From the NCBI GenBank assembly GCA_038501625.1, contig JAZAYU010000010.1, forward strand, positions 6,779,380-6,843,379: 64,000 bases of DNA. The letters are read 5' to 3'. Positions 1 through 11,910 of this stretch are shown piece after piece. Every line of letters starts with the position of its first letter. The first letter of the stretch is position 1. The notes beneath the pieces were generated by a model that was not told the origin of the DNA, made no database searches, and saw only the letters and a program-made list of their open reading frames with translations. Both the position numbers and the translations under genes were made by a program. Source of the DNA: Corbicula japonica (taxonomy: Eukaryota > Mollusca > Bivalvia > Venerida > Cyrenidae).

Positions 1-1250
1 TATAGTCAATATGTTTAAATGATTACATATTAGTTATGGAGAAATAAAAATAATTAAAACTTATTTCCAGATGTAGTTACAACTTAATTGTCAAACTATA
101 TTACAGAAGGCACATATTTCCCGTGCTTTGACCATAATATTGGAATAAAAAGTGATTATTCAAATAAAAAAACAAAACAGTTGATATTGTGACATGTTAA
201 AACAAATAGGAATTAGGTAACTAAAATGTAACCTACAGAAAACGGTATTAATGTTCAATAGATGTGGGGTAAGGTGCATGCGCAATTTGTGTGTGACGGA
301 TGAAAGGCTGTATGATATGTAAGCTAATAGGGTATTGTCAGCTAAGCAGATCGTGTGTGTTATTATTAAAATACCCCTGCGGAGTTCGTGAAAGTTTCTT
401 TTTTACTCTTGAATTATAAACTATTTCTCAGTAACATAAGAGCATTGCCACCGACCGTTCGATTGCAGTAACCCGCTGGTCTTCTTTGTAATAGCAGTGC
501 ACATGAAATGTTTTGGCATTCATTGTTGTTGTGGTTTGAGCACAGTAGGTTTTGTGGTTTCTGCCTGGATGTAGTTGTCGCGCAAACTTATTCCAGACAC
601 CGATAGGAAGGCACAATTAGCACGTATTATACTTTTTATGCGAGATGTTATGATGGCATAAAATGTACATAAAAATGAATAGGATGTGGAAAACTTAATG
701 AAGTTTGATAATGTTCTCGTCTAAATTATAATAATAATATTATTACCACCAATAATGTTGGTATATCAAATTGGTTGAATAATAATGTTTTCTCCATCTG
801 CGGAAACAATTAATGTTATCAGCTGATATTCATATTAAAGTCTTCTGAAAAATGAGTTTGTTATATTCATTTAGGTGTTCGTTCAACTAGCGGCGCCGTT
901 TGATGTATTTTGGTTAATGCTTGTTTTGAATCTGGACTCTGATTTCAAAATACTTACTTGTAACTGCATGTATTCGATTTTTTTATCTTGTTAACCTAAA
1001 TATAAAGGCTAATCTAAATATTACTCCTAATCTGTTTAAAACGTAAGTTTAATATATAAAGCTTAAGCTCATTATTCATTACAATAGTATATTGTTAAGT
1101 GAATATAAGATTTTTAAAAGTCACAGCAAACGTCTGTGTACTTCTTTTGAGTTAAAAGTGTTTCAAACAAATTTTTGAAAAGATTTGTTTTTTTTATCTA
1201 CTTATAATGCTCGGCGTTTCAAATTTTACAGTGTTTGTGTTCCAGGGTTG
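1..1250. other. AT-rich noncoding stretch, nothing recognised
   Basis: I see no recognisable exon, RNA gene or repeat here. Short open frames exist on both strands (for example a 62-codon minus-strand frame at 428-616), but they show no family motif and are of a length expected by chance in AT-rich DNA. Confidence 0.6.
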
Positions 1251-1386
1251 AAGGTTATAAAGCTGAGTTTGAAAACCAGTCTCAAATCTCAAGCATCTGA
1301 TTGGCTGAAATGGCGACCAGTCGCCATTTCAGCCAATCAGATGCTTGAGATTTGAGACTGGTTTCCATGCTGAGCTTTATAACCTT
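1251..1386. mobile_element. 136-bp palindromic fold-back MITE, copy 1
   Basis: The two halves are near-perfect reverse complements around a 4-base centre (CCAG). The element begins AAGGTTATAAAGCTGAG and ends with the complement of that sequence. Four more copies of exactly the same length lie at 4631, 14709, 35067 and 37109. There is no coding capacity, so this is a non-autonomous element. A transcript would fold into one long hairpin. Confidence 0.9.
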
Positions 1387-2230
1387 GGGCATAGGTCTTT
1401 TGAGTCATGGTATCTCACATCACTTTATATATTAAAACAATAAGTTTCATTTTTTCGGTGGCAAAACTTTCCGACACTGAGCATTGCAAGGCGATTACCC
1501 CACAGTTTCTCTATTCGGTTACACCGGTAATTGTATGTTATGTTCAATTTAATTTTCTTTTAACTGGTCGTTTAATAATCTTTCAAGTACTCTTCCTCTC
1601 TCCTGGTTTGTATATTTCACCATTCATGTCAATGACTAAATTCAAAATTCAAAACATACTTTATTAAATTTCCAGACTTGTTAAGTTTTTTGATAAAGGA
1701 CTGTTTATCGGTCGTTTGTAATGAGTACATATTTAGTTTGAGGTTTTAAAAAAGTATGTATCTTCCAGTAATATATTATAGAATATAAATGTATCACCAG
1801 ATTGAGTTCAAATGGACAAGGTATGTCATGAGGAGCGTGACGTTTCGAGTAATATATATCTATGCATCTGAACGACCTCCAGTGGTAGGGACAACGCCAT
1901 TTGCTAACGTTGTACAAACTTGTGGCTCAACCCGTTTGCTGTTTATTCATTACTGTATTTGTACTTGTCAGCATCTATCACTAATGCCCATGCAATAGAA
2001 TATCAAAACAAGACATTTGTATATCCGAAGAAAAGTGTTTCGGTGATATTCATTTCTTCCATTTAACTCACATAATATTACGACTTTAAGAATTTTTAAT
2101 TATTATAGAAACAAACGGTAGCAGCCTATGGATTATCTACGTTTTTAAGTAGACAGAGTTGGTGTAGGGTATCAGGCGGACATAGCTCCGTACATAAATT
2201 TATATAATACTATACACTCAATAAATAAAT
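1387..2230. other. noncoding stretch, nothing recognised
   Basis: Open frames at 1407-1667 (+), 1705-1917 (-) and 1789-1998 (+) are short, overlap on opposite strands and show no known motif. I see no repeat shared with the rest of the window. Confidence 0.5.
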
Positions 2231-2411
2231 GAAAAATGCATATCAGGTATGGCCAAATCCAGAAGACAGAGATCATCTCAAAGCCATATAACAGAGAGGA
2301 AAATAGAGCACGAGTTATAAAATGATAACTCCAAAATAGACTCCAATAATAATTAACGAAAATGAGAATCAGAGAGGCTTCCGCCATGAAGCGGTCAGTA
2401 GCCGCTGGGGG
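2231..2411 (-). mobile_element. Penelope-like element 3' tail, minus strand
   Basis: Read on the minus strand this matches the conserved 3' tail seen in more than ten places here: a CCCCAG(T/C)GGC block, a CATTTTCGTTAATT block, CTCTATTTTCCTCT, then CCTGATATGCAT. The middle of the GTGGCAAATTG block is partly deleted. The tail is linked to PLE reverse transcriptase in the copy at 7.5-9.07 kb. Confidence 0.7.
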
Positions 2412-3246
2412 ACGAGGACGGGGGGATAAACCAGTTTAAAGGTGTAAAGAAAAAACACACATCACTCGCGCATTCCATATAATATGTTTTCTTATGAAGC
2501 GTTACATTCAAGCGTGATGTGTACCCTGTGTGAATTAAAACAAATGTTTTGATGTTAGCTTCTACAAATAAATACGCGTGGTTTCAATCAAGAAGAAAAA
2601 TTAGGCATTGCAATGTTGTTAATTATGACTGCTCTTACTTTTGTGGTTGCCGTTTGCATTCTTTGGATCATGATATAGATGAGTATTTATTTATTTTAGA
2701 CTTAAAAGTGATAAATGTCTAATACACAGCATGTAAACTGCAATATCTAACTTCCGAAGCATCTGAACAGTCACCGTCTATGATCAAGATGAATCATTAG
2801 TCAGTGATAACATTTTAATTAGGTCAGTAGCATTAGAAATTTATTTCCGCATTTGTTTTGTCGCAATATTCCTAAATGTGCTGTTCAGTTAAAGGAATTG
2901 TCATTGTAATTACAGTGTAACAAAGGTCATAAAGTGGTCAACTGGTAAATAATTGAAAGTAAAAGTCACCTTTAGGTCGCACATACTACGAAAATGTACA
3001 ATGGTAAATTCACGTGGTTCAATGCTTAATTGAAACAACAACAACCCAAGAATTTCTATGCAAAGGCACAAAGTCAAGGCGTAATTTTTATATTTTGGGA
3101 TTACTTATACATGTTTACTGCAGACAAAATAATATAATCTTTCAACATCAACTCGACACTCACGAAATCCGATGACCAGATTTAGTGGATGTTTGGGTAC
3201 AACAAAGAAGCGAAATATACGTATCAGGGAATCTACAAGAACATAC
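2412..3246. other. AT-rich noncoding stretch, nothing recognised
   Basis: No exon, RNA gene or repeat recognised. No open frame with family motifs on either strand. Confidence 0.5.
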
Positions 3247-3590
3247 AACATTCCTTAACATAGACTGAGCCTGTTCATCAGTAATGGAAGTGCATATTAC
3301 TGTTTACGCCGTCTATTCCCTGATTTGGCGCAATTCAATATTTACACAAATAATTATTATATGTATATGTATATGCTCAATGGCCACCAAAGGGCTATAT
3401 ACTTGAAAACAGCACTGATTATATGTTGTGGGAGACTTTTTAAGGCCGCCACACAGCACAAACAAAGCTACTTTGATACATGTAATTAAATAGATGAAAA
3501 GGGAGCTTTGAAAGCCCCCCATCCCTTCCCCCGAACACGACAAATATTAACATACCAGTAATATATTGCAGGCTCGGTTTGATTGAGCAC
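3247..3590. repeat. dispersed repeat R1, rotated copy
   Basis: It shares two blocks with copies at 22.45, 50.3 and 59.7 kb: block A (ACTGAGCC..., CATATTACTG, GCGCAA(T/C)TCAATATTTA) and block B (GGGAGCTTTGAA..., GCAGGCTCGGTTTGATTGAG). In the other copies B precedes A; here A precedes B with about 130 unrelated bases between. No protein is encoded; the 76-codon frame at 3313-3543 is a by-product. Confidence 0.65.
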
Positions 3591-4495
3591 TAAAAGAGAT
3601 CTAAAGAGAACTCGAATGGTTTATAAAATAATAAAATTTAAATTTTAGTTCTGATTAAACGATACACATATCTAATTCTATAAAAAATAATAAGCAAACA
3701 AATTGCCACTTGTCGAAAAATACTTTACCTTTCCACGTGCCTATGATATAACACCAATGAATAATTAATATAATCAGGGATTGAATAGCTATTCACTGAG
3801 TCAGTCATCGGTTGACTTTTTAACTTAAGTGTTTAAACTGTCAAAATATTTGAATATAAATATTCGAGTTTCACTGAATTTTTCTAAGATTCGTTAAACA
3901 TTCACTATAGACCGAAGTATTAATTGGATGCATTTTAAAATATGGTTTCAGATTTTTCATTGAAATGTCTGTTATTTATGTCTAGTTAAACTTTAGTGAT
4001 ATGAGCATTGATTTCGCCTCGTCTTGGTGGTGTGCAGTCATCATGTGAGAGAAGTACTTGATTTATGCATTTAAATTACAAATTATTTAAAAGAAAGTTT
4101 GTCTGATAACGGGACAAAACGGAATACAGGAGCATATAACTTTTAAACAGAATAAATTTGCAATTATCAGAGTTTGTGGGATATTCAAGCATGTCTAGAG
4201 CTGTGGACGGCATATATCGGTCCTATGTAATCTTTATTTCCCAACAGTTATATTTTATTTATAACAATATGAAGGACCTCATGTATTGTTGTCAGAATCA
4301 TAACTATTTCAGGAACTCTTGTTGGCATTTAAATTGTTGTGTTTGTGCTGCTTAGGTTTTGCGTTTGACTGTAAATAGTTTTTTTCATTCGGTGTTTATA
4401 ATGACAGCAGAAATGTTTTAATGTTTACATGTTTTGTTATCTGTGTTTGCAAAAAATGTGTTTGTTTAACATTTAATCCGCTGGGTTTATATTAG
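3591..4495. other. noncoding stretch, nothing recognised
   Basis: AT-rich sequence without recognisable exon or repeat. The 65-codon frame at 4158-4355 has no recognisable motif. Confidence 0.45.
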
Positions 4496-4499
4496 AATA

Positions 4500-4620
4500 A
4501 AACATCTTTCCATTAAGATGTTGCTCCTTTCATTATTTCTTTGTCATACTATTGGATAAAAAAGAAAATTATCGAAATCTCTATGTTGGCAAAATGCAGT
4601 TCTATCAAACTATGTTGCAG
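4500..4620. repeat. fragment of repeat family with TTAAGGTG-type ends
   Basis: The stretch around AAATCTCTATGTTGGCAAAA matches, in reverse complement, 42235-42315 (CTGCATTTTGCCAGTATAGA). It also resembles 41655-41720. It is followed at once by a palindromic MITE, which may have inserted into it. Confidence 0.45.
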
Positions 4621-4630
4621 ATCTGGTGTG

Positions 4631-4766
4631 AAGGTTATAAAGCTGAGATTGGAAACCAGTCTCAAATCTCAAGCATCTGATTGGCTGAAATGGCGACCAG
4701 TCGCCATTTCAGCCAATCAGATGCTTGAGATTTGAGACTGGTTTCCATGCTCAGTTTTATAACCTT
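4631..4766. mobile_element. 136-bp palindromic fold-back MITE, copy 2
   Basis: Same length and near-identical sequence to the copy at 1251, with the same CCAG centre. The arms match almost perfectly over about 66 bases. The downstream flank GGACACTG matches the flanks of other copies, which suggests the true element extends a few bases beyond the palindrome on one side. Confidence 0.9.
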
Positions 4767-6220
4767 GGACACTGATAATTTCATAAAAAGTTCTATATTA
4801 ATTAAATTTTCCATATAACGACAGATGCTGACACGTATAACATTGCACGATTATCAAATTACTGACATTGAGCAATATATTTCTTTATGTATTAATAACG
4901 AAAATACTTTTTATAGTGTACTTAGGCGGCATAATTTAATGATATAAAAATTCATGATTTTCATGAAAAATACGTTTTCGTTGTGAAGTAGTTTCGTGAA
5001 TTTGAGTGGATCATCATTATTCACAACACCAGTAGTCTATTTGTTTCATTTCGAAATCCCAAAAATAAATAAATTTACAACCATCAATCAGAAATAAAAA
5101 GAAGTAAGAATTTGCAAATGGAGAGCGGATAAATGATTCTAAATCGGTCAGCAATAAGCATACCTGTTTAAAAGAAAATAACATATGTATCAATAAAAAA
5201 TAACACAATTCATTTCGGCAAATTTAATTTGGAACGTCACATGAACACCTTTATACAAATTGCACACGTTAAACCAGTTGCAAGATGAAAAGACGATGGA
5301 AATGCGCGAGCTTGTAGGTTATTCTCAAACTTGACAGATAAATAATTACAATTCATTAAAGTTTAAATAATTAGATACAGATACAGCAAATCCAATTTTG
5401 CGCAACACTTGTAATCTTGTGAAGAACTACTATAAAGGTTATCATTTCAATTATATTTTTAACTATCTACAAATTTTACAATTAACATTCTTGTAAATCT
5501 TTTAAAGGGGCAATGGATTATTTATCATATAACATGAACGCACTGTTTCAACCATTTAATATTCGAGTAAAATTTAAAATGTCTGTTAGATTTAACGATT
5601 TTAAAAAGTTTAATTTGCAATAAGCATATTACCGTCAATTCATTATTAATTATCCTTCCTAAAATTTGTGAAAATTCAATTAGCGCATATTGTAGTGGCA
5701 TTTTGAATAGTTTATAAACTCTAAATAGTTTTCTTTTCTAAAAAAAGTAACCCTAACGTTATTCACCGTATTTCATTTGGTAACAACATCTTATTTGTTA
5801 GTAGCAACCTCTAGGGCAAAGTTATTTTTTGCCGTCGTCGCTACTAAAAAGCAGTCATCTTGTTAACAAAAAGCAATTTTGTTTAAACCAATTTGTAATG
5901 TAAATGTGCCACATTTGCAAGTTGATTTGCACTACAAGGAGCTTTTGTTATTTTTAAAAATCTTTATCAAAGCAAATATTTTTTGGTGTTATTGCTGCCT
6001 CAAAAAATATTAAATTTGCAAAATTGCATCGGAGATTGAAGACGTATTTGTATTTCCGCTTCGTATACATGCACAATGTCAGCGACGTCTAGGAGTATGC
6101 ATGATTTAGTATACTATATCATTATATAGTTATATATTCTGTTATATATTCTTTTGTTTTTATTTATTTCTATTCATATTTTTTTACTGATTCACAAATA
6201 ATTATATTAAATAATTAATA
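4767..6220. other. AT-rich noncoding stretch, nothing recognised
   Basis: Long AT-rich stretch with homopolymer and (AT) runs near 6110-6200. I found no exon or repeat shared with other parts of the window. Confidence 0.5.
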
Positions 6221-6224
6221 GAAA

Positions 6225-6625
6225 TTGTGAACTACATACCTTGGGATAACCGGTCATTATGCGATAGGTTCCGAGTGCAAGCTTAGTATATTAAGTGTAG
6301 CATTTTAACTCTAAAATCACCTAAAAGTAGCACCTTTGTTAAGTGTTATTAATCATGCTGCAGAGTGCCAATTGGTGGAAGAAATTATCCTTAAAATATA
6401 TCTGCCCCAAGGACGAAACTGTCCAATAAGCGCAAAAAGGAAGTAAAACATATTTTTGTTGTTTGTGTAAAACGCCTACTGTTTAAAGCGGTAAAATATT
6501 TTAGAAGAAAGGGAAATCTCATACCCTTTCAAATATACATATAAGGAAATAGGGCTTCTGTAGCTGATACTGTTACAACAGGATCTAATCTTATGACACT
6601 GATTTCGGAAACACAGGTAAGTATG
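6225..6625 (+). repeat. dispersed repeat R2, copy 1
   Basis: It aligns with 26235-26545 over shared blocks such as GGATAACCGGTCAT, GCGATAGG(T/C)TCC, GGGCTTCTGTA(G/A)CTGATACT and CTGATTTCGG, with indels between. No coding potential is visible. It may be an old element tail or a segmental duplicate. Confidence 0.6.
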
Positions 6626-7235
6626 GAAAGGGCAGGTAAATTATTTCATGTTAGGGAAGTCATAGTCAGGCACTTTTTATAGAACGTTATCAAAAAGATA
6701 AATTAAAAGTTTAACTCTAATTCAGTAACCTTTAATAGTAATCATTTCCATTTTTGCGCATGGAAAGGCTCAAACCGAAACCGAATCTGCAATATTTTTT
6801 AATGTGTGTCATGTGCGGTTGCTTTAAGTTCCCTTTTCATCTATTTCAGTAAGTTATAAGTAGAATTCTTAATGGTGTCAATATAATTTTGAAGCACTTA
6901 ATACTTCAATAACAGAAACAAACAACTGGTTGGTATTCTTTGAAATTAATTTAAGAATATAGAAAAATGCCAGCTTGGCGGCGGATGGTGGGCTTTATTC
7001 AATTTGTGCATCATTTTCAGTGTAGACATATGTTTAGACCCCATAATTTAATCCACAGACGAATCTTACTTTAGCATATGTCAGATATAAGAGAATCTTT
7101 ACATCATGGGGTTACATCGTTTAAATCTACAATTACCTAAATAATAGTTATCTTAACTAGCTTAATGTTCCGAAAGTAAAATACTATATACGCAGCATTA
7201 TACTACGAACTACGTACTACCGTTGTAGTAATTAT
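6626..7235. other. noncoding stretch, nothing recognised
   Basis: AT-rich sequence without recognisable features. Confidence 0.4.
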
Positions 7236-7337
7236 TGATCAAATTGAGAAATTCTCTAGTAAAACCATTTATTTTCCTCTCTACGTTTTGGCTGTGGGGA
7301 GGCTGTGTCTTCTGGATAATAGCGATTTCTACTATGA
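7236..7337 (+). mobile_element. Penelope-like element 3' tail fragment
   Basis: It contains TTTTCCTCTCTACG, TGGGGAGGCTGTGTCTTCTG and GCGATTTCT, the last part of the conserved PLE tail, without upstream blocks. It is a severely 5'-truncated copy about 160 bp upstream of the longest PLE copy. Confidence 0.6.
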
Positions 7338-7499
7338 AATTGTCACTATCATAAATGGGATTAGGTATTGCGAAAAGGTTTTTGAAGCCACTGGCAAAAA
7401 TCTGTTTTGGTCTGTTTAAAACTACATGTAAGGTGACCGTCATGTTTTAAAGTAGTTTTCAGACGTTCTGTTTGTCAACTTATGATTTTTTCTACTTTG

Positions 7500-9065
7500 T
7501 ACACCTCACTCCTTCATAATCTATAAGAGATAAGCTCACCAGTCTCATTGGAAAAAAAAACGTTTGCAAGAGACAACAAACCGTTTTTGCTCGTAATAAA
7601 CATAGAGCATTTTACAAAAGGTTCTACATGTAATGATAATTATTCCTTACGAACTTGTTTAGACTAATAGAGTCGCTAATTTTTAACTTGATAACATTTA
7701 TGTTAAATTCGTTACCTCAAGTATAAACACGTAATAGACATCCCAATGGGTACTAATTGTGCACCCCTTGTTGCTGATCTGTTTTGATAATGTTATGAAA
7801 GAGACTTTATGTTATCTCTTTCTACTGAACATCAAGATGATATAATTACAGCTTTTAACAACACCTCGAGGAACCTTGATGATTTATTAAATATAGACAA
7901 TAACATTTTCCATTACTGGTTAATAAGATTTAATTTAGATTTAGAACTACAACTTAATAAAGCGAACACTTCAGAAAAGCAAGCAAACTTTCTCGATCTA
8001 AATCTGTCCATTGAAAATGGTTATGTCACTACTAAAATTTATGATTAAAGAGATGATTTTAATATAGTATTATATTTTCTCTTTCTACCGAACATCAAGA
8101 TGACATTACTTCAGCCATAAACAACACCTCGAGACCTTGATGATTCATAAACATAAATAATAACCATTTTCCATCACTAGTTATTAAGATTTATCCTAAA
8201 GAACTATTTGATAAGCGAACACATCAGAAACAAGAAAATTTTATTAATCTTAATCTTTCCAGTGAAAAATGGTTACCTCACTTCTCAAAAAGTAAAGAAA
8301 TTATTTTAATTTAAATACGGTAAATTTTCCATTCTTACACGGCGACTTTTCTCGTGCAACATATAACGGGGTTTATATCTCACAGCTTGTAAGCTTTGCT
8401 TTTCTACATCTTAATATGATGTTAAAGATTTCAATGAACGCAAACTTTGCACAACAGAAACACATTTATGTTAAGGTTATCGGTATCACAAATTACGGAA
8501 AACTTTTTGCAAGTTTTATTGTCGATACCCAGATGTAATAAAACAGGGGCAGATTATAATCACTATTGCATCAAGATATTTTACAACAAGATTTTATGGA
8601 GATTTAATTAATGGGCTTAAGAAAAACAACTTTAACACAAATATGATTATTTGTCTCCAGGGGCTATGGTCTTGGTAAGATTATAGAGTACCCGCCCTTT
8701 TGCTTTACAATGCTTTTAGCTTTATATGTTTAATATGTTTGTGTGCTTTTGCATGCACAATTGTCGAGTGGACGGTGGGTTGAACTTATATAACTTGTAT
8801 TTGTTTGTTCATATGAGAACCATTGTGCCAAGTGTGAGGTTGGTGCACTCTTTGACCTGGTTTAAACCCCAAGTGACATATTATTTTGCAATTGACCGTT
8901 CCAAGGCGGTTCTCACTTTCGTAATTTGTTTGTGGTGTCTATTTTCAAATTCATCATTGCGTAACAATGCTATCTTCTTCTCTCTACTTTTTGACTGTGT
9001 GGGAGGACTGTGTCTGCTGGGTGTGGCTTTTCCTGATATGCTGATTTCACTTTTCATCATATAGA
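7500..9065 (+). pseudogene. Penelope-like retroelement, degenerate RT plus 3' tail
   Basis: This is the longest PLE copy. Peptide fragments in order are a thumb-proximal stretch near 7502-7640 (aligning with the fragment at 40768), P-M-G-T-N-C-A-P-L near 7743-7769, and the RT catalytic block R-N-L-D-D-L-L-N-I-D-N near 7869-7901, followed by an E-L-Q-L-N-K-A-N stretch to 8047. Known PLE reverse transcriptases carry these blocks in this order. Frameshifts and stops interrupt the frame. The 230-bp catalytic segment is repeated in decayed form at 8073-8300. Degenerate C-terminal RT sequence follows to about 8610, then a 3' tail with TTTAAACCCCAAGTG, GACCGTTCCAAGGCGGT and CCTGATATGC. No GIY-YIG endonuclease domain was recognised. 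The copy is inactive. Confidence 0.8.
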
Positions 9066-9890
9066 TAGCATTTGCGAAATGAGAAATACTAGTATAATAC
9101 ATGCAACTTGATTATTTTTAATGAAGAAGGTCTTACGTTTCTTTAGCTGAGGTAATTTTGAAAAGAATCGGACCGTCCAGTGTTTGCTATCTCAAGCCTT
9201 TAAGGTCAACAGCAAACTATTAAAATAAAAATAGAAGTTATATACCTATATCAGGAAAAGCCAAGCACAGAAACACTCGGCATCATCATACAGACCATTA
9301 AAAACAGAGACACTGTACATAGGCAAATAAAGAAAAATTATTATTAACAAAAATAGAGAACATGTAAGGTTGGTTTTTCGCCTTTGAACGGAAAAGGCAA
9401 AAGATACTAGTCACTTGGCGCTTTCAATCAGGTTCTAGTGGGGATCAACTTCACACTTGCCAAGTCTTATTAACTTGTGAACATACTTGCACACTTTGCC
9501 TTGGTGAATACTTTCCAGATAAATCACTTAGTCGGCAATGCAAATGCATTTAAACATACACAACAAACAGTAAATAATCGCACTGCTAACCAGGGTAGAC
9601 CGGTTTCGATAACCTTACTGAGACCAGAACACCTTAAGATAAATTGGCAAGAGAACGATGAAAGGAATAATAGTGACTTAAGTCTTGCAACAATAGCTCT
9701 TTCAAGTAGAATATCCATTTAAGAAAGGCGAAGAGCTACCAATGGGTTATCTATCAAATTTGCAGAACGCTATAGAATGAACTATAACAATTAGAAGTCT
9801 TTATTTTTATCTTTTAATGAAAAATTAAAAATGTATCATATTTTAATAATAAAAAAGATAGTTCAAGTATGCCTGTAAAGTAACCAAAAG
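9066..9890. other. noncoding stretch with one unassigned 81-codon frame
   Basis: The plus-strand frame at 9477-9722 is Asn/Leu-rich, shows no family motif and has no visible splice context. I do not call it a gene. The rest is AT-rich and unremarkable. Confidence 0.4.
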
Positions 9891-9894
9891 GTAT

Positions 9895-10140
9895 CTTCGG
9901 TCGTTTTTAGTGATATTTTAGTTTTTATTAAATTTAGAAAGAACTAACAACTACAAACCAATTTCTTATTACTTAAATTTGATTTTATTTACACATTTTG
10001 ACAATAAAATGGTATTTTTACCGCGAAATGCATAATAAATAATGCCGTCTGCTCAAATTTATGACGTCATTTCAAAGATTGACGTCAACTGTTAAATGTA
10101 CCTTTTCCCGTGACGCGCCCCATTTAAGAAGCTCTACGTC
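9895..10140 (+). repeat. CRE-motif repeat, copy 1
   Basis: It contains CCGCGAAATGCATAATAAAT, GTCTGCTCAA, TATGACGTCATTTCAA, TTGACGTCAAC and CCCGTGACGCGCCCCAT in the same order as copies at 13.84 and 27.42 kb. It includes an exact TGACGTCA palindrome and a nearby TTGACGTCAA, the core that CREB/ATF-type bZIP factors bind. The repeat is noncoding. Confidence 0.7.
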
Positions 10141-10589
10141 AATTGTGATACTTAATATTGCTTTAGGTAATAGACTCAGGAACCATTTTACAGGGTAAAG
10201 TTTGTCTGGGAGTAAAAACAAAATGTAGGATGTTTAGTTTGTTTGAACTCACTGCAATTCGTTTTCCTTAATGCACTAAACATAACTTAACCTTTCTTAA
10301 AAGAAAACAAAATGTGGGTTTTAAGTAAAATTAGTTTTTCGTGATCAAAATCTCCTTTAAATTGATTTATCCGAAGAAGAAAAACAATATCAAAGTAGTA
10401 AAATCTAAAAACAAGTTAATATCCACCATGACTGAGATTTAATTAAAGACAATTGTCACAGTGGTAGTTTCAAATTTCACAACATTATGAATTTTAAGTG
10501 ATCACCGTTTACACATTTTACGTCATATGTGGGGTTGTTTTTTTTTTCAAGAAAATGTAAGTGACTTATTTTATTTTATGCTTTTCAGT

Positions 10590-10990
10590 GAATTATAGAC
10601 CTTTCCCGGTGAAATAAAAATTGTATTTCACTGTTTTCAAACAGTGGAATATCATTTTTATTTTCACTGATTTTTTCACGTTGGTACCCAAATGCACATA
10701 AAATACAAAATGTTAACGTTAAGAAAACGGGCTCAAATTTGTACTTTTGACGTCATGACGTCACATCATGAATAAGCGGTTGGGGCGAATTTCTTGCAAC
10801 TTTCCTGTCAAATTCTCGCAAATGCACTAAAAGCATAGAATAAAAAGAAATTTGTTTTACTAGTGAAAGATAGAAATATATTTCACTCGTGAAATTCGAA
10901 ATTATGTATTTTCACGAGTGGCTCTGCCACTCGTGAAAATACCAACTCCGTAGCTCACTTGGTGATATATATATTTCTATCTTACACTGA
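10590..10990. repeat. inverted-repeat element with nested hairpins
   Basis: Around 10854-10985 the left side (ACTAGTGAAAGATAGAAATA) faces a matching right side (TATTTCTATCTTACACTG). In the centre, 10906-10922 and 10926-10942 are perfect 17-base arms (GTATTTTCACGAGTGGC) around TCT. An upstream stretch at 10605-10680 has further inverted TTTCACTG blocks, and TGACGTCATGACGTCA lies near 10749. It is probably a MITE or MITE cluster; its outer ends are not certain. Confidence 0.6.
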
Positions 10991-11160
10991 TAAAAACAAA
11001 TATCCTCTATTTCCCTAAATAAACAGTTGTGAGTCAACGTTTCATGGTCACTATACAACTACTGAACTTGAAAGATTTGATTTTGTGTCATGCAATCGGT
11101 GAACACGTAAAATGCATGAAGTTGTAAACAATGGAAACTATCGTCTTTCAAAAAGTTGAA

Positions 11161-11280
11161 ATATGCATATCATGAATTGCCACATTCAGAAAAACAGCCT
11201 CCCCACACAGTCAAGAAGAAAAGAGAAGGAGAGAGCATGGTTAATAAAAAGATCAGTTTCAAAAAGACACCACAATTAAC
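11161..11280 (-). mobile_element. Penelope-like element 3' tail, minus strand
   Basis: The reverse complement shows CATGCTCTCTCCTTCTC, GACTGTGTGGGGAGGCTG and TGTGGCAATTC, the terminal blocks of the PLE tail. It is 5'-truncated and noncoding. Confidence 0.7.
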
Positions 11281-11800
11281 ATGCATTTTTGATATCCAAT
11301 GAGAATTGTTTCTATAAACAAAGGATTAATGGGGGCATTACAATCACCAAAATCCTAATTGGACACATATTTTATAGGTGAAAATGAATACTGCTTTCTT
11401 AGCTCCCTATGTTACATGTAATAACGGAATGAAACTGAAACGTCTTATTGTTTGGAAACAGTTCAACAATTTCTTTTAAATTTCATTGAAAATTCCCTAA
11501 TATGATTTATATATGACTAAAATGCCTACGTCAATTCACATAATATGTATTTGAAAAGTTTTTAATTGAAACGTAGGTAACTATTAAATGTGATTCGTTT
11601 GAAGGAAAGTGTTTTGCTTAAAGTTGTTCAATATCAATACAAGGCTATTATTTAAACAAAATAAATGATTCATGGTAGTTTTAAGTTTAGTTTACTTTCA
11701 GTTTAATGCATTTATTGGAAAATGTACTATACTGTTTAATTTTGTCCAATAAATGTGAACTGGTTTATATCAATTGAAAGACGTCACGAGAATAAGTGTC
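11281..11800. other. AT-rich noncoding stretch, nothing recognised
   Basis: No recognisable exon, RNA or repeat. Confidence 0.4.
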
Positions 11801-11804
11801 TTTA

Positions 11805-11910
11805 AAATTATATGCAATGTCGTCTGCTCAAAACTGCATGACCTCATTTTAAGGTACTACGTATAGAAGTCTTTACCCGTGAAACTCCCCATTGACGTCA
11901 TTGACAAATT
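11805..11910 (+). repeat. CRE-motif repeat, diverged copy 2
   Basis: It carries ATGCAATGTCGTCTGCTCAA, a degraded TGACCTCATTTTAAGG, CCCGTGAAACTCCCCATT and an exact TGACGTCA at about 11893, in the family order but with divergence. Confidence 0.5.

Noticed and set aside
8726..9102. 112- and 73-codon frames on opposite strands
   Set aside because: Both lie in the PLE 3' tail, whose sequence is shared by many truncated copies and is not maintained as a frame in them.
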